From: DASYML01 sp036399835
GTDB lineage: Bacteria; Acidobacteriota; Blastocatellia; Pyrinomonadales; Pyrinomonadaceae
Reading direction: 5' to 3'
Assembly (NCBI GenBank): GCA_036399835.1
Contig: DASWMI010000166.1
Span: 1 to 28,391 of the forward strand
Length of the DNA stretch: 28,391 nucleotides
The translations under genes were made by a program, and so were the position numbers. The notes under the pieces are model-generated. The model saw only the letters and a list, made by a program, of their open reading frames with translations. It did no database searches and was not told the DNA's origin. Below, in pieces: positions 7,942 to 16,332 of the stretch. Numbering within the stretch: the first letter of the stretch is position 1; each line of letters opens with the position of its first letter.

Positions 7942-8535
7942 TTAGTCTTCGTGCCGTGTCGTGCGGCGTAGCAAGGCCCAGCCGGAAGGCAGCACCGCGG
8001 CGGCGAGCACTATCTTAATGAGGTCGCCCGCGAGAAACGGCGCGACACCAAGACGCGCGGCCTCCGCCGCCGGCATGAAGCGCGCGAGCCAGGTCCAGCC
8101 GCTAAATAAAATCAGCGCGGAGCCTATGCACATGGCTGCGGCGGCGGTCAGAAAGCGCCTGTCCCAGCCGCGCTCTGCGAGCAGCCCGACGACAAAAGCG
8201 GCTGCCGGATAGGACCAGAGATAACCCGCCGTCGGACTCAGCAAGAGATGCTGTAAGCCTCCGTGTCCGGCATAAAAGAAGGGCAGGCCGCTCGCGCCTT
8301 CCAGCAGATAGGCGAGCATCGCCAGCGCACCGAGCCGCGAGCCGAGCAGCGCGCCCGCGAGGAGCACGGCGAAGGTCTGCCCTGTAATGGGCACATAAGG
8401 CAAGGGAATGACGACCTGCGCCGCGAGCGCCGTCAGCAGACTAAAAGCTATGACGAGGAGGAGCGAGCGCGCCCAGTCAAACGGCGAGAGAAACGCGCCC
8501 GCCAGTGTTCCGGTTTGAATGTGGGAAGTGTTCAT
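7942..8535 (-). CDS. bioY: BioY, biotin transporter S component
   Basis: This 197-residue protein has about six membrane segments. Signatures are VVIPLPYVPITGQTFAVLLAGALLGSRLGALAMLAYLLEGASGLPFF near the N-terminus, GGLQHLLLSPTAGYLWSYPAAAFVVGLLAERGWDRR in the middle, and APFLAGDLIKIVLAAAVLP near the C-terminus, all typical of BioY. BioY binds biotin with high affinity in the inner membrane. It may act alone or with shared EcfA/EcfT energising units, and none is encoded in this window. It appears monocistronic: a terminator follows, and an upstream spacer of 147 bp separates it from the pyrophosphatase gene. A weak AGGT lies before the ATG. I see no recognisable BirA or BioR operator upstream. 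Confidence 0.95.
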   Translation of the reverse strand: MNTSHIQTGTLAGAFLSPFDWARSLLLVIAFSLLTALAAQVVIPLPYVPITGQTFAVLLAGALLGSRLGALAMLAYLLEGASGLPFFYAGHGGLQHLLLSPTAGYLWSYPAAAFVVGLLAERGWDRRFLTAAAAMCIGSALILFSGWTWLARFMPAAEAARLGVAPFLAGDLIKIVLAAAVLPSGWALLRRTTRHED

Positions 8536-8682
8536 GAAAGTTTACCTATTGAGCCTGAATCTTTAAATGGACCACTTTTCAAAAGCCTGTGCGAGAGTGC
8601 GATGGACCATTCAGCGAGCGATGGCAGGCGAGCGGTCATCACTTCAAAGTGTCAATGATGGCCGCCCGATGCGCATCTTCGG

Positions 8683-11388
8683 TTAATCCGCCGCGACACC
8701 CTCCTTATCAGTTCCCATGGCCCTGACGGTCGGGTCAATCTTCTCGGAGCCGATGCGCATTCCGTAGAAAGAGCGCCAGACGAAGTAGACCGAGACGAGG
8801 AAGAAGAGGGCCGCCAGGATGTGGCTGATGTTAGAGCCTGCTTCGTTGGTCAGCCTGACGGCTACTTCAACGGCCAGGAGGCCAAAGAGCGTCGTAAACT
8901 TGATGACGGGGTTGAGCGCCACGCTTGAAGTGTCCTTGAAGGGGTCGCCCACTGTGTCGCCCACGACGGTCGCATCATGCAGGGCCGTGCCCTTCTGCTT
9001 GAGTTCGACTTCGACGACCTTCTTCGCGTTGTCCCATGCGCCGCCCGCGTTCGCCATGAAGATGGCCTGGTAAAGACCGAAGACGGCAATCGAGATGAGA
9101 TAGCCGATAAAGAAGAAAGGCTCTACGAAAGCAAAGGCGAGCGATGAGAAGAAGACCGTCATGAAGATATTGAACATGCCCTTCTGCGCATACTGTGTGC
9201 AGATGTGGACCACCTTCTTGCTGTCTTCGACCGAAGCCTTCTCGACGCCTTCGAGCTTGATGTTGGCCTTGATAAATTCGACCGCGCGGTAAGCGCCGGT
9301 CGTCACAGCCTGGATTGATGCGCCCGTAAACCAGTAGATAATCGCGCCGCCCGTGATGAGTCCGAGCACGAAGGGCGCGTAGAGCAGCGAGAGATTTTCG
9401 GTCCTGACGGTGAGGCCGTTGGTCAGCGTCATAATGATCGAGAAGATCATCGTCGTCGCCCCGACGACAGCCGTCCCGATGAGCACGGGCTTAGCTGTGG
9501 CCTTAAAGGTGTTGCCCGCGCCGTCGTTCTCTTCGAGCAGATGCTTGGCGCGCTCGAAGTTGACGGTCACGCCGAAGTCCCTCTTAATCTCTTCTTCAAT
9601 CCCCGGAATCTGCTCGATTAAGGAGAGCTCGTAAACAGATTGCGCGTTGTCCGTGACCGGACCATAAGAATCAACGGCAATCGTCACAGGTCCCATGCCG
9701 AGAAAGCCGAAGGCGACCAGCCCGAAGGCAAAGACAGCCGGAGCGACCATCAAGGCCCCGACACCCTGCGTGCTGAAGAGGTAGGCGATACCCATCAAGC
9801 CGACAATGCTCAGGCCGAGCCAGTAGGCGGAGAAGTTGCCAGCGACCAGGCCAGACAGGATATTGAGCGAAGGGCCGCCCTCACGCGAAGACGTGACCAC
9901 CTCTTTGACGTGGCCCGATTCTGTCGAAGTAAAGATTTTGACCAGCTCAGGGATGACCGCGCCCGCGAGAGTCCCGCAGGAAATGATGGTCGCCAGTTTC
10001 CACCAGAGCGTCTCGTCGTTGCCGAGCACCGGAACGATCAGGTACGAGACGATGTAGGTCAAAGTAATCGAGATGATGGAGGTAATCCAGACGAGCGAAG
10101 TCAGCGGAGCTTCAAAATTCATACGGTCCGCGTTGGCGTAACGCGCCTTCGTGATGGCTTCGTTGATAAAGAAGGCGAGCGCGCTCGCGATGACCATCAT
10201 GATGCGCATGACGAAAATCCAGACCAGCAGTTGGACGGCGACGACGGCCTGGTCGCGCACGCCGAGCAGGATAAAGGTGATGAGCGCCACGCCCGTCACG
10301 CCGTAAGTCTCAAAGCCGTCGGCGCTTGGTCCAACAGAATCGCCCGCGTTGTCTCCCGTGCAATCGGCAATCACGCCGGGGTTGCGCGCATCGTCCTCTT
10401 TAATCTTGAAGACGATCTTCATCAGGTCCGAGCCGATGTCCGCAATCTTCGTGAAGATGCCGCCCGCTATGCGCAAGGCGGCGGCGCCCAGAGATTCTCC
10501 GATGGCGAAGCCTATAAAGCATGGTCCGGCGTAGGTGCGCGGCACAAAGAGCAGGATAAAGAGCATGATTAAAAGCTCGACCGAGATGAGCAGCATGCCT
10601 ATGCTCATGCCAGCCTTGAGCGGAATCGAATAGATCGGGTAAGGCTTACCCTCCAGGCTCGCAAAGGCTGTGCGCGAATTGGCAAAGGTATTGACGCGGA
10701 TGCCGAACCAGGCTACGCCGTAGCTGCCCGCGATGCCGACCAGGCTAAACAGAAGAATGACGACCAGTCGCAGCCCTGTGCTCGTGTTCGGGTCTGCGGG
10801 CGGCGAGAGATAGCCGAAGTAGAGAATGATAATCGCGGCGATGAACGCCTCAAGGATGAGTATGAACTTGCCCTGCGTGATGAGATAAGTCTTACAGGTC
10901 TCGTAGATCAGCTCCGAAATCTCTTTCATGGACCTGTGGACCGAACGGTTCTTCAGGTTGATGAAGATTGCCAGCCCGAACATCAGTCCGAGGAAACAGA
11001 CCAGCAGACCGATCATCAGCAGCGTGCGCCCCGTAAAGCGGTCTCCGATAAATGAGACCCTGGATAAATCGGGCAGGACCAGATTGGCCTCGCCGCCTCC
11101 GGCCTCATGCGTCACGGCCTGAGTCGAAGGGCCTGTCCCGCGTGCCTCGTTCGGCGCGGGCGCGCTCGGCCTCTGCTGGGCCAGAGAGGTCGAAGCCCCC
11201 AAAGCCACGCAGCAGAGCATGGCTACGAGAGGCAAAGCCTTGCGGCCACGCCCGCGTGCGAGCGCTGAAGCAAAGGCTTGACGAATTGAGACCTGAGACG
11301 TGAGGCACACGGCAAAGGCTAATAATAAAAGACTGACGACAAAGACCGACGTTGTTTCCACGATACAACGATTCCTTTCTGCTCTCAT
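8683..11388 (-). CDS. hppA: Membrane-bound ion-pumping pyrophosphatase, divergent type
   Basis: The protein is about 901 residues with some 15 or more membrane segments and couples pyrophosphate hydrolysis to H+ or Na+ export. Core signatures are GGIFTKIADIGSDLMK, EDDARNPGVIADCTGDNAGDSVGPSADGFETYGVT and, near the C-terminus, GDTVGDPFKDTSSVALNP. It differs from textbook members. The DX7KXE motif is altered, DNAGG is DNAQS, and GNTFKA stands in place of GNTTAA/GNTTKA. The Lys in GNTFKA is the residue linked to K+ independence in classical families, but extrapolating to this clade is risky. About 110 N-terminal residues precede the usual first helix and include a signal-like hydrophobic segment ending ASTSLAQQRP. 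The frame is open to a GTG at 11463. ATG 11388 is chosen, but GTG 11361, with AAAGGA upstream, is a good alternative. Confidence 0.92.
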   Translation of the reverse strand: MRAERNRCIVETTSVFVVSLLLLAFAVCLTSQVSIRQAFASALARGRGRKALPLVAMLCCVALGASTSLAQQRPSAPAPNEARGTGPSTQAVTHEAGGGEANLVLPDLSRVSFIGDRFTGRTLLMIGLLVCFLGLMFGLAIFINLKNRSVHRSMKEISELIYETCKTYLITQGKFILILEAFIAAIIILYFGYLSPPADPNTSTGLRLVVILLFSLVGIAGSYGVAWFGIRVNTFANSRTAFASLEGKPYPIYSIPLKAGMSIGMLLISVELLIMLFILLFVPRTYAGPCFIGFAIGESLGAAALRIAGGIFTKIADIGSDLMKIVFKIKEDDARNPGVIADCTGDNAGDSVGPSADGFETYGVTGVALITFILLGVRDQAVVAVQLLVWIFVMRIMMVIASALAFFINEAITKARYANADRMNFEAPLTSLVWITSIISITLTYIVSYLIVPVLGNDETLWWKLATIISCGTLAGAVIPELVKIFTSTESGHVKEVVTSSREGGPSLNILSGLVAGNFSAYWLGLSIVGLMGIAYLFSTQGVGALMVAPAVFAFGLVAFGFLGMGPVTIAVDSYGPVTDNAQSVYELSLIEQIPGIEEEIKRDFGVTVNFERAKHLLEENDGAGNTFKATAKPVLIGTAVVGATTMIFSIIMTLTNGLTVRTENLSLLYAPFVLGLITGGAIIYWFTGASIQAVTTGAYRAVEFIKANIKLEGVEKASVEDSKKVVHICTQYAQKGMFNIFMTVFFSSLAFAFVEPFFFIGYLISIAVFGLYQAIFMANAGGAWDNAKKVVEVELKQKGTALHDATVVGDTVGDPFKDTSSVALNPVIKFTTLFGLLAVEVAVRLTNEAGSNISHILAALFFLVSVYFVWRSFYGMRIGSEKIDPTVRAMGTDKEGVAAD

Positions 11389-11595
11389 GTAAATAGAATG
11401 GCTGGATAATCTGCCACAGACGCATCTCGCCCCTTTCGAGTCAACAGGCAGACCCTCGCGCACAGGAATCGTTTCCTGTGTCCTGACGGTCCAAAGGCAA
11501 GTCGCGCTAAAAGATGAGTATTATTGCTGATTTCTGTGCAAACTGTCCACACCGCAGAGAAAGCGTCAGAGATTGGACCAGCCAAAACGAGCCAT

Positions 11596-11627
11596 CGGAC
11601 TCAAGAGCCGCTCGGCTCTCGAGCCGG
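11596..11627 (-). terminator. Possible terminator hairpin after the kinase gene
   Basis: AGAGCCG (11604-11610) and CGGCTCT (11613-11619) pair perfectly. The stem extends outward with mismatches to about 15 bp (12 matched). It sits about 40 bp after the kinase stop codon, reading leftwards. Only a short TTTT follows, so termination strength is doubtful. Confidence 0.4.
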
Positions 11628-11669
11628 ACAGGATGCGCTAACGAATCGGATGATTGACCTCGCTCTCGC

Positions 11670-13802
11670 TCAGGAAGTGTGGCGCGTCGCTCCTCTGGTA
11701 GTCATGTGTAGGCGCGAGCGCATACGCATCTGCCAGTTGCTGCGCGGCAACTCTTCATCTTCAAATTGGCCCAGAGCCTCTCTGAGCGTCTCGCCACCGG
11801 CCTGTCGCGTTTTCAGATAGAGCAGCGCCGTGATGAGCGCGCTAAAGGAAGCGACCAGGACCGTGATAGGGAAAGAGATGATCTGGTAGATGTGGCTGAA
11901 GAGGCTGGCGCGGCTACCTTGCAGTTGAAGCGCCTTGACGAGCGAGTAGATGAGAAAGGCCAGGAGGCCGGAAGTCAGGACGGGCATCACGACCTGTATA
12001 AAGATGACCAGCGCGACGGTGCGCCAGGACCTTCTGGATAGCTCTCTGGAACGTTTGAGGGCGGCGCGACCCTTTGTCTCTTCCATCATCATGACGGGCG
12101 TCACCAGAGAATAGTTGAGCATCACGAAGATGCCCGGCAAGAGGCACATGAGCATCCCAAACGTGGTCATAAAGCTGACCAGGAGGGCCGTCGTGAGCAA
12201 AGGTCGCAAGCGTTTTCTGAGCGCGGCGAAGACTGCGCGGAGCTGAATGGGTCTGAGCGGCGCGGCCAGCAGTTGTGTGACGATACGCGTCGTGACGCCA
12301 ATCAGGATGGCCGCCGCAGTAAAAGCGAAGAGCATCGTCAAGAGGCTCAGTACGACACTGGTGGAGATGATGAGCCACTGCGGCAAGAGCTTGCGCGTCG
12401 TCAAGACGCCGAGCACGATTTGCAGGATGTTGAGGACAAACACGGGAAGAAAAATGAGCGCCGTGACTCGCAGAAAGACAGGCAGGTGTTCGCTGTAAAG
12501 CGCCAGCGCGTGCCGCAGGAGTCGTCCTGCTCCCTCCGCGTGTGCGCGCAAGGCGCTGGCAAATGCTCCCGCTGTGGGCGGACGCTCCGCCGGATTCTTC
12601 GCCAGCGCAGACATCACCGTCCGCGCTACCTTGTGCGGGACACGCTTCTCATTGAGAGGCGGCGGCGGCTCTTCCTGATGCTGTCGCTTGACCGCCAGAA
12701 AATCTCCCTTGAAGGGCGTTCCGCCTGAGAGCATTTGATAGGCAATGATGCCAAGACTGTAAATGTCCGCGCGTGTGTCGAGGGTTTCGCCGCGCCACTG
12801 TTCGGGCGACATATAGAAGGGCGTGCCGAGCGTGGCACCGATCTGTGTCAGGCCGTCGGTCGAAACCGTCTGCGATAAGCGCCGCTCGCCCTGCGTGCGC
12901 TGCTCAAGTAGGCGCGTGTGATCGCCGTCCGTGAGAGGCTCTATGAGTTGCGTGGAGGCTTCGGATAGCTCCTCGTCATCAGCCGCGGCGGGTTGCAGGA
13001 GCGTGGCGGCTTCCGAGGAGCTTGTCTCGCGCCTGGATTCCCCAGCCGTGCGGCCCGCACCGGAATCCTGCGACGCCGAATTTGCCGAAGCCTGGCCGGA
13101 AACGTGCGAAGACTCTTCGATCAAGGTCGGCAACTCTTGAGACAGCGAAGGCGAGGAGACGCCGGAAGCCGAAGATGAAGATGAAGCTGAAGACGAAGTG
13201 GAATTTGAGCTGGATGTCGAAGATGAAGACGAGTTTGAAGATGAAGAAGCATTGAGTGCGTTGTCTGAAGCGGGGCGCGCGGTTGTGTCTGCGAGCTTGG
13301 CGATTCCGAAATCGAGCACCTTGACGGTGTAGCCGCCCCTGTGATTAGGCTCAAGCCAGATGTTGTCGGGCTTGAGGTCGCGGTGGATGATGCCCTGCCT
13401 GTGAGCTTCGTCAAGCGCGGCACAGGTCTGTTCGAGAATATCCACGACCCAGTCCACAGGTAGCCGCGTCTCTTCGGCGAGCACTTCGCCGAGCGTGCAG
13501 CCGTCCAGGTATTCCATCACTAGATAGGCGACGCGCTCGCTTCCGACGCGCGCAAAACCGAAATCCGTGACATCCACGACATTCGGATGGCGCAGGCGAC
13601 CAGCGGCACGCGCCTCGCGCTTAAAACGCTCGACAAATTCTGCGTGCTGCATAAACTGCGGCGCGATGACCTTGAGGGCGACGGGCCTATCCGTCCCGAT
13701 GTGCATCGCCAGATAGACAGCGCCCATCCCGCCCTTGCCCAGCTCTTTTTCAATCAGGTACTTTTCATCCAGCACCTGTCCGATGAGTTGCCTCAGTTCC
13801 AT
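11670..13802 (-). CDS. Transmembrane Ser/Thr protein kinase with Ser-rich activation-segment insertion
   Basis: The 710-residue protein starts at ATG 13802, with AGAAGG six bases upstream. The frame is open to 13997 but the extension is not kinase-like. Kinase motifs: GKGGMGAVY (22-30), VALKVI with Lys44, HRDLKPDN (140-147), DFG (164-166), GTPFYMSPEQWRGE (326-339) and DTRADIYSLGIIAYQML. DFG and GTPFY are normally about 15-25 residues apart but here are 160 apart. The insertion begins with a poly-Ser tract (about 186-212) and continues as an acidic, Thr-rich stretch. After the kinase domain (about residue 420) come roughly six membrane segments, with LLPGIFVMLNYSLVTPVMMMEE in the middle. This part resembles the membrane domains of YciC/GDPD-associated proteins. 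The kinase would be cytosolic and membrane-anchored. Its substrates are unknown. Confidence 0.93.
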   Translation of the reverse strand: MELRQLIGQVLDEKYLIEKELGKGGMGAVYLAMHIGTDRPVALKVIAPQFMQHAEFVERFKREARAAGRLRHPNVVDVTDFGFARVGSERVAYLVMEYLDGCTLGEVLAEETRLPVDWVVDILEQTCAALDEAHRQGIIHRDLKPDNIWLEPNHRGGYTVKVLDFGIAKLADTTARPASDNALNASSSSNSSSSSTSSSNSTSSSASSSSSASGVSSPSLSQELPTLIEESSHVSGQASANSASQDSGAGRTAGESRRETSSSEAATLLQPAAADDEELSEASTQLIEPLTDGDHTRLLEQRTQGERRLSQTVSTDGLTQIGATLGTPFYMSPEQWRGETLDTRADIYSLGIIAYQMLSGGTPFKGDFLAVKRQHQEEPPPPLNEKRVPHKVARTVMSALAKNPAERPPTAGAFASALRAHAEGAGRLLRHALALYSEHLPVFLRVTALIFLPVFVLNILQIVLGVLTTRKLLPQWLIISTSVVLSLLTMLFAFTAAAILIGVTTRIVTQLLAAPLRPIQLRAVFAALRKRLRPLLTTALLVSFMTTFGMLMCLLPGIFVMLNYSLVTPVMMMEETKGRAALKRSRELSRRSWRTVALVIFIQVVMPVLTSGLLAFLIYSLVKALQLQGSRASLFSHIYQIISFPITVLVASFSALITALLYLKTRQAGGETLREALGQFEDEELPRSNWQMRMRSRLHMTTRGATRHTS
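13167..13249 (-). repeat. Low-complexity Ser-codon tract inside the kinase gene
   Basis: The plus strand is a degenerate GAAGAT/GAAGAC-rich purine run. On the coding strand it reads as mixed Ser codons (TCT, TCA, TCG, AGC) with occasional Asn, Thr and Ala. It encodes residues 185-212 of the kinase. Varied Ser codons suggest selection for serine rather than recent slippage alone. Confidence 0.85.
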
Positions 13803-13997
13803 GCGAAGCCTTCTCGCTTGTCTACCAACAGAAATACCCGAGCGGACTTTTCCAACAGAGGGTCGGGTCAACGCCTGGCAGGATAAGGAAAATTTGGACC
13901 ACCTTCGCGCGCAGCAGCAGCGGCCCGTTAATATAAACGATTTCAACTGCGGAGCATAACGCTTGCCGAAGCGGATGTATCTTGAAAGCTCACGCAA

Positions 13998-14033
13998 AGA
14001 GAACGGCTGCCTCGTTCAAAGCAGCCGTTCTCT
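13998..14033 (-). terminator. Hairpin after the SPFH gene
   Basis: AGAGAACGGCTGC (13998-14010) and GCAGCCGTTCTCT (14021-14033) form a perfect 13-bp stem with a 10-nt loop, about 22 bp after the SPFH stop codon when read leftwards. Only a TCTTTG-like tail follows, so it is a U-poor terminator or an mRNA-stabilising hairpin. Confidence 0.65.
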
Positions 14034-14055
14034 GTCAAGAGCACTGCCCGACAGT

Positions 14056-16245
14056 CTATTTGACGGGCGCTTTCGAGCCGTTCTCGGCCGGAAGATTAAG
14101 GCGGTCCTTAAAGAGATTGAGCAAGAGAAGCGAGCCGATGCCGCCCGCGCCGTCGCCGGAGCCGGAGGCCAGGATGTCCGGCGTGATGCGCACGCCCTTC
14201 TCGCCTATGACTTTGAGGGTTTCAACCAGCGCCACTCCCTGTGGACCAAGCGCGTTGACCTGCTCGCGATAGGCGACGCCCTGCGCTTCGCCCATCAGCC
14301 GCACCTTCTCGGCTTCGGCCTTACCCGTTTGCAGAATGTAGTGCGCCTCGCCGTCCGCTTCGGCCTTGCGCTGCTCGGAGCGTTTGCCGGCAATCTCGAC
14401 CCCGACGGTCGCCGCCATGAGGTCTTTCTGGTTATCGGCCTGCGCGCTAATGCGCGCGAGCTGGATGCGTTTCTCTTCGGCCTCGCGCTGCGCGTTGTAC
14501 ATATTCTGCCGCTGCTCTGCGAGAATCTTTTCGGTCTGAGTCTTCATCAACTCTTCCGGCAGATGTATGTGGCAGATGAGGACGTTGACGACATCCACGT
14601 GATACTTCAAGAGATGCGCGCGAACGCGAGCCTCGGCGCGTTCCTGTTCCTCGTGGCGATTCTGCAAGTAGGCCATGGCGGAAGATTCCGAAGCCTGGTT
14701 GCGGAAGATGGAATCAATCAGCGGGTGCATGACGTTCTGAATGAGACGGTCAATGCCGCCGATTTTAGCGACCATAAAGGGCGCGTCTTCGGGCTTGACG
14801 CGAAAGACGACGCGCACTTCGAGCTGCATCGTAAAGCCGTCTTTGGAAATCACCTCGAAGGGGTCGAAAGTGTTGGCGACTTCGCCCGCCGTCCATTCGA
14901 CCGTCTGGTTAGTGGTCGGGATAATGATGGGCGTGGTCGCCAGCGTGTTGACGTAGTAGCGGCCTGGGCCGACGACCGTTTCCTGTATGCCGCGATAGCC
15001 TTCGGGCACGACATAGGCTTCATGCGCGCCCTGGTCCAGCCGTCGGTCCGCGGGGTCGCCTGCCATCAGGTCTTCCTTGATTTCATCCACAGTCCGGTTA
15101 TCGTCAATCTTATCCAGCCGTGCGGCAGATTGCTCTGCCTGCTCCTGTTCCTCGCGCTCCAGACGCTCGCGCACCTTGCGCGCCATCTCTCGCCTGACTT
15201 CATCCGAAGGGTCTTTGCCGACGTTCGAGACGACGACGGCGACTTCGCCGGGCTTGACCTCCTTGGCAGACTCAGGGATGACCTTGAAGAGAAAGGGATT
15301 GATATAGTAAGTGCCTGGCAGGAGGATGTCTTTCTGCGGGCCGCGCTGGCCGCCGCTGGCGATAAACTCGTGGCCGTCCTGAAAGTTGTCGTGGCCCGCG
15401 ACGGGTGTCGCGACGTAATCGCGCGGGTCGAGCGGCGCGCCGTCTAAAGCTTCGACCAGTCCGACCTCGTTTTCGTTGATGAGCGTCGCATCAAAGAGAC
15501 GGACGTAGAAGAGGCCCGGCTTGGTCGCCGTCCCGCCATCGACGGGGAGCGATTGCGTCAGGATGCGATAAGTGCCGGGCGTCAGGATGTCAACCTGCGG
15601 TCCTTTCTGCCCGCCGCTGCTGATGAAGTGCTCGGCGTCCTGAAAGTTGCGATGGTCGTCTATGGCCTTGCCGAGCAGGCGACCGGGGTCGAGCGATGCG
15701 CCGTCGGCTGAAGTGATGACGCCGACCTTGCCCTGCGGGACGACGGTCGTCTTGGCTATCGAGACGCGAAAGAGATACGGGTGAATGGGCCAGAGGCCGG
15801 GCGGGAGCGTGCGGAGCTGCATGCCCTTGACGCCGCCCTGTTTGATAAAGGCAATCGGGTCCTGAAAGTTGTTGTGCGCGTTCTGCGCGCGGTCCGGCGC
15901 GAAGATTCTGCCGGGCGGCATAGGCTCGCCGTCAACCGCCTCGACGATGCCAAGCTCATCCGGCCCGATCTCGATAAGAGGCACTTTACGCTCGACCCGC
16001 TCGATGGGCCAGAAGATAAAATGCAGACCCGGCTTGAGCACGTCGGCCTGTATCCCAACCTCGCCTTCGACGGCGACGACGCGGCCCGGCGGCATCTTCC
16101 GTCCCAGATAACGCCGCTCCTTAATCGCAATCTCGCGCGCCCTGACGTTGACAAAAAATCTGGTGATAAAAATCAGCAGAATCACGCCCACAATCAGGAT
16201 CAGCACCAGGGGAATCAGGAGCGTGGAAGGATCATTGATGTCCAT
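14056..16245 (-). CDS. SPFH/band-7 (flotillin-like) membrane protein with N-terminal repeats
   Basis: The protein is 729 residues and GAGGAG precedes the ATG. An N-terminal membrane anchor (about 8-30) is followed by repeated units of 57-65 residues sharing a DG-x-x-L-x-PGR part, a NFQD...FI..GGQKGPQ part and an ILxPGTYxI end. The three clear units are near 97-161, 173-229 and 261-322, with partial units at 52-85 and 408-436. A charged segment (346-404) leads to the SPFH domain (about 440-570; DGFTMQLEVRVVFRVKPEDAPF, IFRNQASESSAMAYL). A long Glu/Ala/Lys/Arg coiled coil follows (570-665), then a short hydrophobic C-terminus. SPFH proteins oligomerise on membranes and organise microdomains. The repeats are not part of ordinary flotillins. 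It follows a small single-pass membrane protein by 87 bp. Confidence 0.9.
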   Translation of the reverse strand: MDINDPSTLLIPLVLILIVGVILLIFITRFFVNVRAREIAIKERRYLGRKMPPGRVVAVEGEVGIQADVLKPGLHFIFWPIERVERKVPLIEIGPDELGIVEAVDGEPMPPGRIFAPDRAQNAHNNFQDPIAFIKQGGVKGMQLRTLPPGLWPIHPYLFRVSIAKTTVVPQGKVGVITSADGASLDPGRLLGKAIDDHRNFQDAEHFISSGGQKGPQVDILTPGTYRILTQSLPVDGGTATKPGLFYVRLFDATLINENEVGLVEALDGAPLDPRDYVATPVAGHDNFQDGHEFIASGGQRGPQKDILLPGTYYINPFLFKVIPESAKEVKPGEVAVVVSNVGKDPSDEVRREMARKVRERLEREEQEQAEQSAARLDKIDDNRTVDEIKEDLMAGDPADRRLDQGAHEAYVVPEGYRGIQETVVGPGRYYVNTLATTPIIIPTTNQTVEWTAGEVANTFDPFEVISKDGFTMQLEVRVVFRVKPEDAPFMVAKIGGIDRLIQNVMHPLIDSIFRNQASESSAMAYLQNRHEEQERAEARVRAHLLKYHVDVVNVLICHIHLPEELMKTQTEKILAEQRQNMYNAQREAEEKRIQLARISAQADNQKDLMAATVGVEIAGKRSEQRKAEADGEAHYILQTGKAEAEKVRLMGEAQGVAYREQVNALGPQGVALVETLKVIGEKGVRITPDILASGSGDGAGGIGSLLLLNLFKDRLNLPAENGSKAPVK

Positions 16246-16332
16246 AAGGGTGTACTCCTCGAAGTTTCGGGAAAATAAGATGTTGAGAAGCGAGCTGTTT
16301 CAAACTGCTATTTCAACCTGTCAACTGGATTT

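Noticed and set aside
8536..8682. Possible regulatory element from two TGGACCA copies 35 bp apart upstream of bioY
   Set aside because: The heptamer is dispersed throughout the window, so this pair is more simply part of that pattern than a biotin operator.
9640..10572. 310-codon plus-strand frame opposite the pyrophosphatase gene
   Set aside because: It is antisense to the conserved pyrophosphatase core. Its composition is unnaturally rich in Arg, Asp and His, as expected of a shadow frame.
13167..13249. Microsatellite or CRISPR-like repeat in the purine-rich tract
   Set aside because: It is in-frame coding for a Ser-rich segment, with varied codons and no spacers.
13803..13997. N-terminal extension of the kinase to 13997
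   Set aside because: The extension is not kinase-like, whereas ATG 13802 has AGAAGG at good spacing and starts right before the kinase domain.
13963..15447. 494-codon open frame on the plus strand opposite the SPFH gene
   Set aside because: It lies antisense to a gene with clear SPFH homology. High GC and biased third positions leave antisense frames open, and its translation shows no recognisable domain.
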